A stretch of 64,000 nt of DNA from JACDAE01 sp963717195 (GCA_963717195.1 CAVQVR010000015.1:79352-143351), one strand, 5' to 3'; positions 46,265-55,891 are shown, counted from the first letter of the stretch. Notes: generated from the letters alone by a model not told the origin. Numbers and translations: made by a program.

Positions 46265-47155
46265 TCATGCATCAACACGTACCCTGACATTTGCAAAGAA
46301 CTGTGCAGCAGGAGCGATAACAAGCAAACACAACATGATGGTGAGTACCAGCCCATTGAGGAGGGAAAAGAAGGTGAAATGGGGCAGTGGAACAAGCAAC
46401 AGAAGGAAGTAACAGCATTGCACCAGCCCGGCATATTTGCCCCATGCAGTTGAGCCAAAACGCACGGGACGAGCAAAGGCTATGTAACTCAGCAGAGCAA
46501 CTACCAGAGGAACGATAAAGCGCAATACCATCATGATCCCTACCCAGAGCGGCAAGGTCCCATTCTGGAGTAGAATGATTGTGAGCAGCAGGTAGAGACA
46601 GAAATCAGCTTCGGCATCAGCAATCTGCCCTAGTTTGCTCTGCGTACCCGTGATCCGCGCGATATGCCCATCGAGGATGTCGGTTATGATACCACACAGG
46701 AAGACGACCAGCGCCAGTTCCGACGGTATCGCCAATCCTCCCACGAGCCTGCCGAGCAAATACGACGCCCCCAATCCTCGCAGGCATGTCAACGTATTGG
46801 CAACCCCTATATGCTGCAAAAGCTCTCCGCTCCGCGTCGAACGGTTGAGGCCCAGATGCCAGAACAGGTCACTCTGTTGCCATAACACACAAAAGACGAA
46901 GCCTGGGAGCAGGCGTAAAGCATCGGCAGAGCCCGCTACCAGGCCATCTCCAATCAGAAGTGCCAGCATCAGAGATAAAATGAGGCCTGTTACGCGTCTC
47001 CACGAATGTTTCAACGTGGGGTTATCATGAGCAGTCTGATAAGACATCAGCCAGGAGCGTTGAAAGAAGCATCCCCAGGCACGCGCACTGAAGCGGTCCT
47101 GGCGTAGAGTAGTCAGCAGATCAACCACAAACTTATTTTCAGCGCTCTGTTGCAT
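46265..47155 (-). CDS. CDP-alcohol phosphatidyltransferase family protein
   Basis: The 296-residue multi-pass membrane enzyme transfers a phosphatidyl or similar group from a CDP-linked donor to an alcohol. The diagnostic motif DG-x2-AR-x8-G-x3-D-x3-D is complete in DILDGHIARITGTQSKLGQIADAEADF (quoted only as pattern positions about 160-186). About six membrane helices surround it. The N-terminal 45 residues are soluble (RQDRFSARAWGCFFQRSW). Head-group specificity is unknown. AGGA lies before the ATG. It follows a 151-aa gene in the opposite sense of reading order on the same strand, 24 bases apart. Confidence 0.88.
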   Translation of the reverse strand: MQQSAENKFVVDLLTTLRQDRFSARAWGCFFQRSWLMSYQTAHDNPTLKHSWRRVTGLILSLMLALLIGDGLVAGSADALRLLPGFVFCVLWQQSDLFWHLGLNRSTRSGELLQHIGVANTLTCLRGLGASYLLGRLVGGLAIPSELALVVFLCGIITDILDGHIARITGTQSKLGQIADAEADFCLYLLLTIILLQNGTLPLWVGIMMVLRFIVPLVVALLSYIAFARPVRFGSTAWGKYAGLVQCCYFLLLLVPLPHFTFFSLLNGLVLTIMLCLLVIAPAAQFFANVRVRVDA

Positions 47156-47179
47156 GAAAGATGTTCCTAATTAAAGTGA

Positions 47180-47635
47180 TTATACGACGCCCAACCGTTG
47201 CTTTAGCGCATCAATAAAGGTGGCTTCAGCAATACTCACTTTCTCTCCGGTGCCGAAGATACCAAATCCGGCAGCCCCGGCAACCGCCTTTGCCAGTTCG
47301 ATTAGAACAAGCTTGAACTCTTTTGCTTCTTCGTCATTTGCCAATAACCCCACTGCTTCGTCAATACGTCTTTGATGAGCCCAGACGGCCTCCTGTCGCT
47401 CAGTCACAGTATAGGCCTGGACCTCCTGAATCGACATATCCGTACCTGCTATCATATCCTGAATCAATGCGTTACGTGGATACTTGTTTTTTGCATGCGC
47501 GATGAATTTGATACCATCTCGAAACTCTCGCATCGTGCCGATATTATCATTGCGGTCAATAAGTAGCGTCGCCATCAGGACCTCTCCCGCTAGAGTCATT
47601 AGACTGGTTCTCTGTTCTTGCGTGTATTGGGCCAT
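47180..47635 (-). CDS. hypothetical alpha-helical protein, 151 aa
   Basis: ATG 47635 follows AGAAGGGA and gives MAQYTQEQRTSLMTLAGEVL. The protein is soluble and helical, with LMATLLIDRNDNIGTMREF and a C-terminal glycine-rich patch (VAGAAGFGIFGTGEKVSIAE). The layout faintly recalls TerB-like tellurite-resistance helical bundles, which I do not claim. It lies 24 bases upstream of the phosphatidyltransferase on the same strand, so the two may form an operon. Frames further upstream to 47707 lack a site. Confidence 0.7.
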   Translation of the reverse strand: MAQYTQEQRTSLMTLAGEVLMATLLIDRNDNIGTMREFRDGIKFIAHAKNKYPRNALIQDMIAGTDMSIQEVQAYTVTERQEAVWAHQRRIDEAVGLLANDEEAKEFKLVLIELAKAVAGAAGFGIFGTGEKVSIAEATFIDALKQRLGVV

Positions 47636-47835
47636 GCACGGCAATCCCTTCTGTCTATAAGTTCGCGCTCTCGAATGTTCACTTTTGTGAGAATAGTATA
47701 CACGCAATCCTGCATTTCAATCCAGTGTACCTGCTTCCATCCTGATTGCTGCATGATGAGGGCTTGTATATTGCAAACAAACAACATAAAATAAGAAGAA
47801 GACAACCAGTTACGTCACGAGGAAGGAGAGAGGCT

Positions 47836-48342
47836 GTGCTGCCAGAAAAAGACGGACCAACTATTCTTATCATTGATCCCGAACAGAGTATTTCGGAAAT
47901 TATCCAATCAGGCCTGCGCTACGATAGTCTTCATGTACTATCAACATCAGACGAAATGGAAGGGATCAGGCTTGCACAACGTATCCGACCGGCACTTATT
48001 ATCACAGAATTGCCCCTGTCATTTATCGATGGCATCGAAGTCTGCCGACGCATACGCAAGGATGAGAGGACGCAAGATATCCCTATCCTGGTCATCAGTG
48101 CGGAAAAGCAGAGCCAGGATACCATTCTGGCGGCCGGCGCTAATGACTATCTTACAAGACCGTTTGCTTTCGATGATCTCCTCCAGCATATACTCGCCCT
48201 TCTTCCCCAGGAGGCTGTTGCTTCTCTGCATATTCTTCCTTCCAGATACAACCCTATGCGTAGGACACGTCGCTCCATTCTGGACTTTTTAGAAGAATGG
48301 ACGGAGCAGGCTCTGCAAGATAAGCTCAAATTGTCGGATTAA
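47836..48342 (+). CDS. Stand-alone receiver domain protein with altered phospho-acceptor site
   Basis: The 168-residue single receiver fold starts at GTG 47836, after GGAAGGAGAGAGG. The beta-1 acidic residues are in ILIIDPEQSI. The position that normally holds the phosphorylated Asp reads ALIITELPLSFIDGIEV, with Glu in place of Asp. The conserved Lys near the end is Arg (NDYLTRPFAFDDLL). Thr/Ser at beta-4 is kept (VLVISAEK). Loss of Asp and Lys suggests a pseudo-receiver locked in one state; Glu can mimic phosphorylation. A basic C-terminal tail of about 40 residues has no DNA-binding domain. No kinase is adjacent. Confidence 0.85.
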   Translation: MLPEKDGPTILIIDPEQSISEIIQSGLRYDSLHVLSTSDEMEGIRLAQRIRPALIITELPLSFIDGIEVCRRIRKDERTQDIPILVISAEKQSQDTILAAGANDYLTRPFAFDDLLQHILALLPQEAVASLHILPSRYNPMRRTRRSILDFLEEWTEQALQDKLKLSD

Positions 48343-48373
48343 TGGGTAGGACGCGCGAAGGGTGCGATAAATC

Positions 48374-48437
48374 GCATGGGCTTATAAATCGCGCCCCTAC
48401 CTTTACGCGCCCCTACCTTTAGTCCCTACCTTTAAAT
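48374..48437. repeat. degenerate GCGCCCCTAC repeat with direct sub-repeats
   Basis: GCATGGGCTTATAAATCGCG, the start of the family seen at 28869, is followed by three direct copies of a CCCTACCTTTA unit instead of the second arm. It lies just after the thrS stop. Confidence 0.65.
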
Positions 48438-48440
48438 CGC

Positions 48441-50246
48441 TCAGGCTTCCCACAACTCGCGGCTCTTGCTGTTGCTAATACCCGAGACACGCTCAATGAA
48501 CTGCGCAAGTGGTATCGACTTGAGATCGACATTGGTGCGCAGGCGTACCGAAACGGCTTCGGCTGCGGCTTCTTTGTCACCGACAACGAGCATATAAGGG
48601 ATCTTTTGCATCTGCGCATCGCGAATTTTGGCATTCATACGTTCGCCACGTGAGTCAACTTCGGCGCGGACACCAGCGGCTTTGAGCTTCTCAAGCACCT
48701 TGTTGGCGTACTCGATATGGCGATCGGCGATGGGAATAACCATTGCCTGCACCGGCGAGATCCAGACCGGGAAGGCACCAGCGTAGTGCTCAATCAGCAA
48801 TGCCATAAAACGCTCCGTTGAACCCGTCACAGCACGATGAATCATGACCGGGCGATGGGGCTGTCCATCCTCACCGATATATTCCAGTTCGAAGTTCTCG
48901 GGCTGGTTGAAATCGAGCTGGATCGTTGAGCATTGCCACTCGCGACCAAGGGCATCACGTACCATAAAGTCGACTTTAGGACCGTAGAATGCTGCTTCGC
49001 CAATCCCCTCTTCATAAGTGATGCCTCTGCGTTCAGCGGCACTGCGCAAGACCGCTTCAGCCGTATTCCAGACCTCTTCGCTACCGATATATTCCTCGGC
49101 TTTCTTGGGATCGCGCAGCGAGAGGCGTACCCAATAGTCCGTCAAGCCATACGTCTCGAAGACTTCTAACGTCAGATTAATGGCATTGTTGAACTCGTCC
49201 TGAACCTGGTCCGGGCGCATAAAGACGTGCGCATCATCTTGCGTTAGACTTCGTACACGTGCAAGTCCCGTCAGCGTTCCAGCCTTCTCATAACGGTAGA
49301 GCGTTGCAAACTCAGCGTAGCGTACAGGCAGTTCGCGATAGCTGTGCATCTGCGATTTGTACAACGTAATATGATGTGGGCAATTCATCGGCTTGAGGAT
49401 GTATGCATCGTCCTCAGATGCCTCCTGCTCACCCTTCATGATAGGGAACATATTCTCACGATACGTGTACCAGTGCCGGGACGTTTTGTACAGATGTACC
49501 TTGCCCAGGTGAGAGGTCCAGACATGCTGGTACCCATACTTCTCCTGCGTCGCACGCACATACGTCTCCATAAGGTAACGCAGCATCTCACCACGCGGAT
49601 AGAACATAGGCACACCTGCCGGAAGTTCATCGCTCAGATAGAAGAGCTTTAGCTCTCGACCAAGCTTACGATGGTCACGTTTCATCGCCTCTTCCAGACG
49701 CCACAGATACTGATCGAGCTCTTCCTGCGTGAACCAGGCCGTGCCATAGATGCGCTGCAACATCGGGCGATGCTCGTCTCCACGCCAGTATGCGCCTGCA
49801 ACACGCATGAGTTTGATGGGTCCAATCTCGCCCGTGTTCTGGACGTGCGGTCCCCGGCACAGGTCTAGAAACGTGTCCTGCGTGTAGATGCCTACCTCTG
49901 CGTCGGGTAGGTTCTCAATCAGTTCGACTTTGTAGATCTGATCCCTGGCCCTGAAGTATTCCAGCGCTTTTTCGCGTGGCCAGCGGTCTCGGTTGAATGC
50001 ATATTTTCCAGCGATAATACGGCGCATGCGCTGTTCTATATCGGGCAGGTCTTCGGGCGTAAGCGCTCGTGGCAGGTCGAAATCGTAATAGAAACCATCC
50101 TCGATGGCTGGCCCGATACCGAGTTTTGCATCGGGGAACAGCTCAACGACAGCTTCGGCCATAACATGTGCCGTAGAGTGGCGCATGCGCTGGAGCGGCG
50201 TGTAATTGACCGATTCCTGATCCTGTACTTCTATTGCCTCTGGCAT
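48441..50246 (-). CDS. thrS: Threonine--tRNA ligase without TGS domain
   Basis: This 601-residue class II synthetase starts at ATG 50246, after AAAGGAGAA, directly with the editing-domain region RMRHSTAHVMAEAVVELFP (HxxxH). CRGPHV completes the editing site. The catalytic core has motif 2 FATLYRYEKAGTLTGLARVRSLTQDDAHVF, the zinc ligands in MNCPHH, and motif 3 HRAVTGSTERFMALLIEHY. The anticodon domain follows (PVWISPVQAMVIPIADRH). The N-terminal TGS domain of E. coli-type enzymes is missing, giving about 600 instead of 640 residues. A T-box leader lies upstream, so synthesis rises when tRNA-Thr is uncharged. Confidence 0.95.
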   Translation of the reverse strand: MPEAIEVQDQESVNYTPLQRMRHSTAHVMAEAVVELFPDAKLGIGPAIEDGFYYDFDLPRALTPEDLPDIEQRMRRIIAGKYAFNRDRWPREKALEYFRARDQIYKVELIENLPDAEVGIYTQDTFLDLCRGPHVQNTGEIGPIKLMRVAGAYWRGDEHRPMLQRIYGTAWFTQEELDQYLWRLEEAMKRDHRKLGRELKLFYLSDELPAGVPMFYPRGEMLRYLMETYVRATQEKYGYQHVWTSHLGKVHLYKTSRHWYTYRENMFPIMKGEQEASEDDAYILKPMNCPHHITLYKSQMHSYRELPVRYAEFATLYRYEKAGTLTGLARVRSLTQDDAHVFMRPDQVQDEFNNAINLTLEVFETYGLTDYWVRLSLRDPKKAEEYIGSEEVWNTAEAVLRSAAERRGITYEEGIGEAAFYGPKVDFMVRDALGREWQCSTIQLDFNQPENFELEYIGEDGQPHRPVMIHRAVTGSTERFMALLIEHYAGAFPVWISPVQAMVIPIADRHIEYANKVLEKLKAAGVRAEVDSRGERMNAKIRDAQMQKIPYMLVVGDKEAAAEAVSVRLRTNVDLKSIPLAQFIERVSGISNSKSRELWEA

Positions 50247-50324
50247 AAGTGATTCTCCTTTTTTGGGGGCGGGTGGGATTGATCTCACCTGGGCGCGGTA
50301 AACCTGGCCCCTACTATATGAAAC

Positions 50325-50620
50325 AAAACAAAAAACCTTTCCATCCCCAATGGGACGAAAAGGTTGCATACGCATTTCGTGGTTCCACCCAGATTTCGTG
50401 TCATTCAACGATGATGAATAGCACGCTCTTCATGACTGCTAACGGGGTCGAACCGTGTACCTTACTTGCTCGGTACAGGCTGGCGAGGGGTATTCGTTTC
50501 TTGCTGGCAGGCACGCTTTCAGCCGCTGGCGTTGCCTCTCTTGATACCACTGGGAAGGAATATGTCTCGCGTGTGCACTATCGTTTTTGCTATGCTCTGA
50601 CTAGTCTCAAATTTTAACAA
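50325..50620 (-). promoter_or_regulatory. T-box riboswitch leader of thrS
   Basis: On the minus strand the T-box core reads TGGGTGGAACCACG (50391 down to 50378), against the consensus AGGGTGGNACCGCG. Downstream, AACCTTTTC and GAAAGGTT arms around CCC-ATT-GGGG form a terminator with six T (50365 down to 50328). Upstream are about 230 bases of structured leader where Stem I is expected. A possible Thr specifier ACC lies at 50491-50489 within GAATACCCC, but I could not fold it. The position in front of thrS makes a tRNA-Thr-sensing transcription-attenuation T-box the natural reading. Confidence 0.88.
50334..50365 (-). terminator. terminator of the thrS T-box
   Basis: AACCTTT / AAAGGTT with inner GTCCC / GGGGAT pairing, followed by TTTTTTG on the minus strand, about 85 bases before the thrS start. 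The T-box core lies just upstream, so it can compete to form the antiterminator. Confidence 0.85.
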
Positions 50621-50721
50621 TCCAATATTAATTAGAGCATAGCACAAGTGGTTGAAGATGTAAAGAGTTTTTTTCTCCGGAAAGATACGCTCTATTGACG
50701 CATTTCTTTCACCTGAGGATA

Positions 50722-51663
50722 TCAGCATACATACCTGACACCATCAAGCAGCGTTGTTCTTGCAACTGCATCAACGCCCTCATCCACACGCACACCATCA
50801 GCTCGCAAATAACTCAAAAATCTGGCCGTGGCGCTACGTAACGCACCCAACATCTCAACAGTGGGCACGATATCTGGCTCCCACCACCAGCGCGAGATGG
50901 TCCATATGCCTTTTTCAAGACGTGAGTCCAGACGTGCAATAAAGCGGTCACCATAGAAAACTGGGAGCACATAGTAGCCCCAACGCCTCTGGAGAGCAGG
51001 TTTATAGACCTCCCAGACGTAATCGAAGTCGAAGAGTTGCTGTATAGCCTTGCGATCCCAGAGGATACTATCGAGCGGTCCCAGGAAGATGGCGCGAGGG
51101 TCGGGCAATTCTGTATCGAGTAGAGGTAGGACGCTGCTGAGCATATAATAGAGCCAGCCTTTTTCGCCCACATGCACAGGAGTCAATGTGCCCTCTTCGA
51201 CCAGTTGCGCTAACGCCTGTTTACGTGTTGCGGCATCACCACAGGCGCTCCATATGCAGGCTTCGGCGTTAGGACGCAATAGACCAACGGCACGATAACG
51301 CTGTGTAATAATCCAGCGTGAGTAGGCTTCTTTATCCAGCAGGGGAGACATAGTGTAGTGCTGAGATGGAATAATGCGTACAGGCCGGTCGTAGTAATGA
51401 CGTCCATTCTTGCGGTGATGCGTTACAATTTCGCCACACGCCCACAAAGCACGCAACACACGATTGGTACGCGTCTGACCATACCATGTCTCATCAAAAT
51501 AACGATGACGATCTTCGAAGTCCTGCGAGGAGAGCGCTCCACGTGCATCAATCTCAGCCAGCATGGCCCGTGCAACCTCGGCCTCAGCCTGCAACACCTC
51601 GCGATCATGATAGGGACGATACAGCTCACGGATACATGCACGCCGGGACCAATCACTGGACAA
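50722..51663 (-). pseudogene. YcaQ-like winged-helix DNA glycosylase family protein, N-terminus missing
   Basis: The frame has 313 residues from a TTG at 51663. It matches the second paralog at 51876 from about residue 95 onward (DARGALSSQDFEDRHRYFDE, DYVWEVYKPALQRRWGYYVLP, RLDSRLEKGIWTISRWWWEPD). Crosslink-repair glycosylase YcaQ proteins are about 400 residues and start with a LSxxEARRxxL winged-helix region, which is absent. The upstream frame closes at TGA 12 codons earlier. A 5' deletion or rearrangement is likely, at the point where the two inverted copies face each other. Residual function cannot be judged; the conserved core with WGYYVLPVFYGDRFIARLD is intact. Confidence 0.72.
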
Positions 51664-51875
51664 TACAAGGCACGCTTGGTCTTCCCTATCTAAATGTCAT
51701 ACAACAAGACTAGCCTCCGTCCTCCCGGAATTGAAGGCACTGTTCGGCGTGGCAGCATAACGCCGCGCCGCTGCTCTCGCATCTGTCTGCCTGGGTTCGT
51801 CCGCAACAGGACGAAAACTGCCCTCTTTTCATGGTACACTCAAAGCAGTGTAGACAAACTGGAGGACACGAGCTG

Positions 51876-53080
51876 ATGCTGACACTTTCACGCGCCGAAG
51901 CCAGGCGCTTTCTGGCTACCTATCACTTTACCCCAACCGATGTGCCAGGCGTCTTTGAGCGCCTGGGCACGGTGCAATATGACCCGCTCAACCCAGTGGG
52001 GCGCAACCGGATCTGGTTTTGCAGGCACGAGTGCTGGGCTATCAGGTCGATGACTGGCAAAAGACGGCCTACACCGACCGAGTCGTATACGACGCATGGG
52101 ATAAAATGGCCTGTTTGGTGCCTATGGCTGACTGGCCCATGCGTGCCCGTCTGCGCACCCGCTCCTATAATTCGCACCCGCTCCAACTAGAGGAACATGC
52201 GGATGCGGTGACGGCGGCATTGGCTGAACTGGATGCACGCGGGCCGCTTTCCTCCCTGGAGTTTGAAGATCAATCACACTTCACCGACCGCAGCGCCTGG
52301 TATGGTCCCAAGCGCATTAAGCATATCTTGCGAGCACTGTGGGATCGTGGGCTAATTGTAACCCATCACCGCCAGGGTGGCCGCCATTACTATGACCGGG
52401 CCGAGCGCGTTATTCCCCCCGAATACTTTCACGCACCGCCGCTGGAGGATGAAGGCGAGTCAATCCGCTGGATGTTGACTCGGCGCAGTCAAAGCATGGG
52501 CATCATCCGCCCTACCGGGGAACCCAGCATCTGGTTTGGCTGTGGTCCGGCAAACCGGCGTGCGTCAGCCTTCATAGAACTGGTCGAGATGGGACAGCTT
52601 GTGCCCCTGCTGATAAGCGAAAGCGGCGCAAAGGGTTGGCCCGCATATCTGCCCGCGAGTGCCCTCAAGCTGTTGGAAGCCCCTACTGCCGCGCCGCGTG
52701 TCATTTTTCTAGGCCCGCTGGACAGCCTGTTGTGGGATCGGCGCGGCGTGATGCAGTTGTTCGATTTTGAATACATCTGGGAAGTCTACAAGCCCGAACC
52801 CCTGCGCCGTTGGGGCTATTATGTACTGCCTGTTTTCTATAAGGATCGCTTTGTCGCCCGGCTGGATAGTCGCCTGGAGCGAGGGAGTTGGACGATTACC
52901 CGTTGGTGGTGGGAACCAGATGTGACGCCCACGGCTGACTTGCTGGATGCGCTACAGGCAGCTGCTGGAAACTTCGCCCTATACCTGCGTGCCAACAGCG
53001 TGCGCGTTGAAGCAGGCATAGCGCAAGAGGTCCGTCAGGCAATGACAATTGGGAAACCCACCACCCAGTCGATGTCCTAG
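51876..53080 (+). pseudogene. YcaQ-like winged-helix DNA glycosylase family protein, frameshifted
   Basis: ATG 51876 lies 10 bases after GGAGGACACG. The start LTLSRAEARRFLATYHFTP and VPGVFERLGTVQYDPLNPVGRN are the family N-terminus. At the CC of 52007-52008 the frame breaks. One added C restores GRNPDLVLQARVLGYQVDDW, which continues as one protein of about 401 residues to 53080. YcaQ-type enzymes unhook DNA interstrand crosslinks made by nitrogen mustards or azinomycin. The last residues ([12 protein letters not shown]) run into an ISL3 transposase remnant, so the natural C-terminus may have been replaced. Confidence 0.82.
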
Positions 53081-53142
53081 AAGACCGAAGCGCGGAAACC
53101 TTTGCCCAGTGGCTAAGACTTCATCCAGGGGTCGAGTATATC
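53053..53142 (+). pseudogene. ISL3-family transposase remnant, 30 codons
   Basis: In the frame +1 to the YcaQ gene the sequence reads [20 protein letters not shown] followed by [13 protein letters not shown]3 transposases carry a closely matching 'PVDLLPDRxAETFAxWLxxHPGVE' segment. No start, ends or catalytic triad are present, so this is a fossil. It overlaps the 3' end of the YcaQ-like gene. Confidence 0.75.
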
Positions 53143-53177
53143 GTTCTAAAGACTATCAGCAATGTACCTCATAGCTG

Positions 53178-54002
53178 TTATTCTTTCGGCACTCCTGGCA
53201 AGAAGTAAAAGTTGAGGGTTCCATACTTTTCAAAGCCCAGATTACGATAGACATTTACACCTAACTCTGTAGCTTGCAACGTCGCTATTTGATAGCCCCT
53301 TGTACGTGCTCCCAGCAAAGCTGCATGGGTCACTGCACTAGCGATACCATGACGTCGCGCCTGTGGAAGGGTTGCGGTATTGTAAATGCCTGCCACTCCT
53401 CCACTGAGAAACAGAAGTGTGGTGGTAACAGGTTCACCGTTGAGGCGACCAAGGTAATAGTGAACCGCGGGATGATCCACGAAACCATGTTTCTGAAGCA
53501 ACTCTCTAGTATGGTCGAAAACCTGCTCAGGGATACCCCCGTAACCAGATACGAATACCCGTATCCATTGATCTAATGACTCACTATTGTCGACACGTTC
53601 GACGCTCACTCCCTCTGGATTTGTGTGTTGCTCCTCCAACGTCTGTAAATCTCGCGCCCAGACAGATGTTGGTCCCCCTTTCCAGCCCCGGGCTTTTATG
53701 CTGCTTATAAAGTCACTGGAATAAGATGAGTCAACGACCCAAAACATAGGAAGCCGATATTCGCTGAGGCGTGCGAGTATGCCATCGATGGTAGCTTGTG
53801 GTGTCTCTGCTGTAAATCGCGTATGCGTGACCCAATTAAGGAGAAAAAATGGCACTCCAGAAACAAACCACGTCGCTTCTGGCTGCTGCTGAAATTCAGC
53901 CCCCAGTGCATGACCCCAGAGCGTACCCAGTTCTTGTAGGTTGAGTCCTACTGCATCTATCAAGCTGGTAGGAGATGAAAGACTTTCTAAGATCGTTTGC
54001 AT
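53178..54002 (-). CDS. GNAT family N-acetyltransferase
   Basis: The protein has 274 residues. The C-terminal half is a GNAT fold: [20 protein letters not shown] (beta-4), [20 protein letters not shown] with the acetyl-CoA-binding R-x-x-G-I-A loop, and [23 protein letters not shown] for the last strand and helix. The N-terminal 130 residues are a less conserved partner domain ([20 protein letters not shown]), as in two-domain GNATs. The substrate is unknown. AAGGA lies before the ATG. It stands between the YcaQ/ISL3 region and glutamate dehydrogenase, on the latter's strand. Confidence 0.87.
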   Translation of the reverse strand: MQTILESLSSPTSLIDAVGLNLQELGTLWGHALGAEFQQQPEATWFVSGVPFFLLNWVTHTRFTAETPQATIDGILARLSEYRLPMFWVVDSSYSSDFISSIKARGWKGGPTSVWARDLQTLEEQHTNPEGVSVERVDNSESLDQWIRVFVSGYGGIPEQVFDHTRELLQKHGFVDHPAVHYYLGRLNGEPVTTTLLFLSGGVAGIYNTATLPQARRHGIASAVTHAALLGARTRGYQIATLQATELGVNVYRNLGFEKYGTLNFYFLPGVPKE

Positions 54003-54077
54003 TTGTTTACGTGTTCCTTATCTATGCTAAAATTATGCTATACAATTGTCGGAAACCCAAATTACTCTATATAATCG

Positions 54078-55385
54078 TTATGGATACACTCCGCGCAGAG
54101 TAGTCGCCTCAGCGACACGAGCGACCGCAAGCACATAGGCACCCATGCGCAAATTCGTCTGCTGCTCCTGCGCCTTCCGATAGACCGCATCATACGCTTT
54201 CGTCATAATTGTGGCAAGACGCTCATTGATTTCGGACTCAGACCAGAAGAAGCGTTGCAGATCTTGAACCCATTCAAAATAACTCACCGTCACACCGCCA
54301 GCATTCGCGAGAATGTCAGGTACAATCGTCACTCCCTTATCATAGAGAATTGCCTCAGCACCCGGCGTCGTAGGACCATTGGCCGCCTCGACAATCAGGC
54401 GCGCCTGCACACGTGCGGCATTGCGTCTCGTCAATTGATTTTCTAACGCAGCAGGTACGAGAATATCGCAAGGCAGTTCCAATAATTCGGCGTTTGTCAC
54501 TTTCTCAGTACCCGGCAACCCACTGAGACTTTCGTGTTCATCCGCATAGCGCTGCGCATTCTGCACATCGATCCCTGCACTATTATAGATACCTCCCTTG
54601 ACATCACTCAAGCCAACAATCTTACAGCCCAATTCCGAAAGCAGACGCGCCGTTATACTCCCCACATTGCCGAAGCCCTGGATCACAACAGCACAGCGTT
54701 CAGGCAGCATATGCAGATCTCTCAATGCGCTCCGGGTCACGACTTGCACTCCACGTGCAGTTGCCTCAAGACGACCCTCGCTTCCACCAATCGCAAGCGG
54801 TTTTCCTGTGATCACAGCCGGAATGGAATAGCCGTGATGCATGGAATAGGTATCCATTATCCAGGCCATCACCTGCGGATTGGTATTCATATCAGGAGCC
54901 GGAATATCGCTATTTGGACCCATAATCATGGAAATCTCAGTTGCATAGCGGCGCGTCAAACGCTCAAGTTCAGTACGGGATAGTTTCTGCGTATTGCAGA
55001 TGACACCACCTTTTGCGCCACCAAAGGGAATTCCCACAACGGCACATTTCCATGTCATCCACATCGCCAGAGCACGCACTTCATCCAGCGACACATCAAG
55101 GCCAAAGCGGATGCCACCTTTAGCTGGGCCACGCGTGATATTATGCTGCACCCGGTAGCCCGTAAAAACCTCCACATCGCCGTTGTCCAGACGCACCGGA
55201 AAATTGACACTCAACTCGCGCTTGGGTTGGCGCAATATTGCACGTGCTGCTTGTGGTAGTCCAAGGCGCTCGGCTGCTTCATCAAACTGTGCGACCGCCA
55301 CATCATACGGATTCTCGCCAGGATGAGACACTAATTCATTCTCCCCATTCTGTCCCACTTGCCTATGTTCTAGATTACTCGACAT
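54078..55385 (-). CDS. gdhA: Glutamate dehydrogenase (Glu/Leu/Phe/Val family)
   Basis: The 435-residue amino acid dehydrogenase interconverts glutamate and 2-oxoglutarate plus ammonia. Signatures are GYRVQHNITRGPAKGGIRF, WKCAVVGIPFGGAKGGVICN (catalytic Lys in the glycine-rich motif), MGPNSDIPAPDMNT (catalytic Asp), and the Rossmann motif VIQGFGNVGSITARLL with VGLSDVKGG. The length and the NSDIPAPDMN form fit hexameric NAD- or dual-specific enzymes. ATG 55385 follows AAGGGAG; the frame is open to 55412. There are no linked nitrogen genes. Confidence 0.94.
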   Translation of the reverse strand: MSSNLEHRQVGQNGENELVSHPGENPYDVAVAQFDEAAERLGLPQAARAILRQPKRELSVNFPVRLDNGDVEVFTGYRVQHNITRGPAKGGIRFGLDVSLDEVRALAMWMTWKCAVVGIPFGGAKGGVICNTQKLSRTELERLTRRYATEISMIMGPNSDIPAPDMNTNPQVMAWIMDTYSMHHGYSIPAVITGKPLAIGGSEGRLEATARGVQVVTRSALRDLHMLPERCAVVIQGFGNVGSITARLLSELGCKIVGLSDVKGGIYNSAGIDVQNAQRYADEHESLSGLPGTEKVTNAELLELPCDILVPAALENQLTRRNAARVQARLIVEAANGPTTPGAEAILYDKGVTIVPDILANAGGVTVSYFEWVQDLQRFFWSESEINERLATIMTKAYDAVYRKAQEQQTNLRMGAYVLAVARVAEATTLRGVYP

Positions 55386-55503
55386 TCTAACTCCCTTGAT
55401 ACCGCTACACACCTTGCGCCAGAACCAGCTACCCGTCTGCTCCTACCCGCTCCCCAATCGCTAATTGTGTGGTATCTGCGCTCAGTGTATGCTCGTTGCA
55501 CCT

Positions 55504-55891
55504 TCTGCGTAGCTCTCTCATATCGAGAGACGAAGAAGAATAAAAAGCCTATTAAAATCTACCATAGAAGCAGCAAGGAGATGGGAGGGGAAAGAGGGAC
55601 AGAAACTGTTCCGGCTTGACATGCAGAAAATTTCGCGGCGCGAAAGGTCCAGTATTGATGGAAAGAATTGAGGAATTTGTCCTCCTTTTCCTCTTTTCCT
55701 GGCTTCATCTCTGCACTATACTTTTTCGAGGAGGCATTTCCTACGCAAAGGCGTGAGAAAAAGGGTCGCAACTTTTCACCGTGCTATCAGTCTCTCACAC
55801 AAAAGTTGTATGAACCGCAAGGAATTTGGCGTTGACAGATAAGAGAATAGAACGAATTAATTGAGCGTTGTAAAATACAAAGGAGGATACG
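55504..55891. repeat. duplicated ~390-bp segment, copy 1
   Basis: It is nearly colinear with 59308-59699 at roughly 85-90 per cent by eye. Both start CGTAGCTCTCTCAT with a small CTCTC/GAGAG hairpin. Both contain GAAAGAGGGACAGAAACTGT and ACTATACTTTTTCGAGGAG, and end AAAGGAGGATAC right before an ATG. A minus-strand frame of about 60-70 residues (xPFFSxLCVGNxSSKKYSA) is open in both, but frame conservation is weak. It lies in the 740 bases without a normal gene between gdhA and the GH15 gene. Confidence 0.85.
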
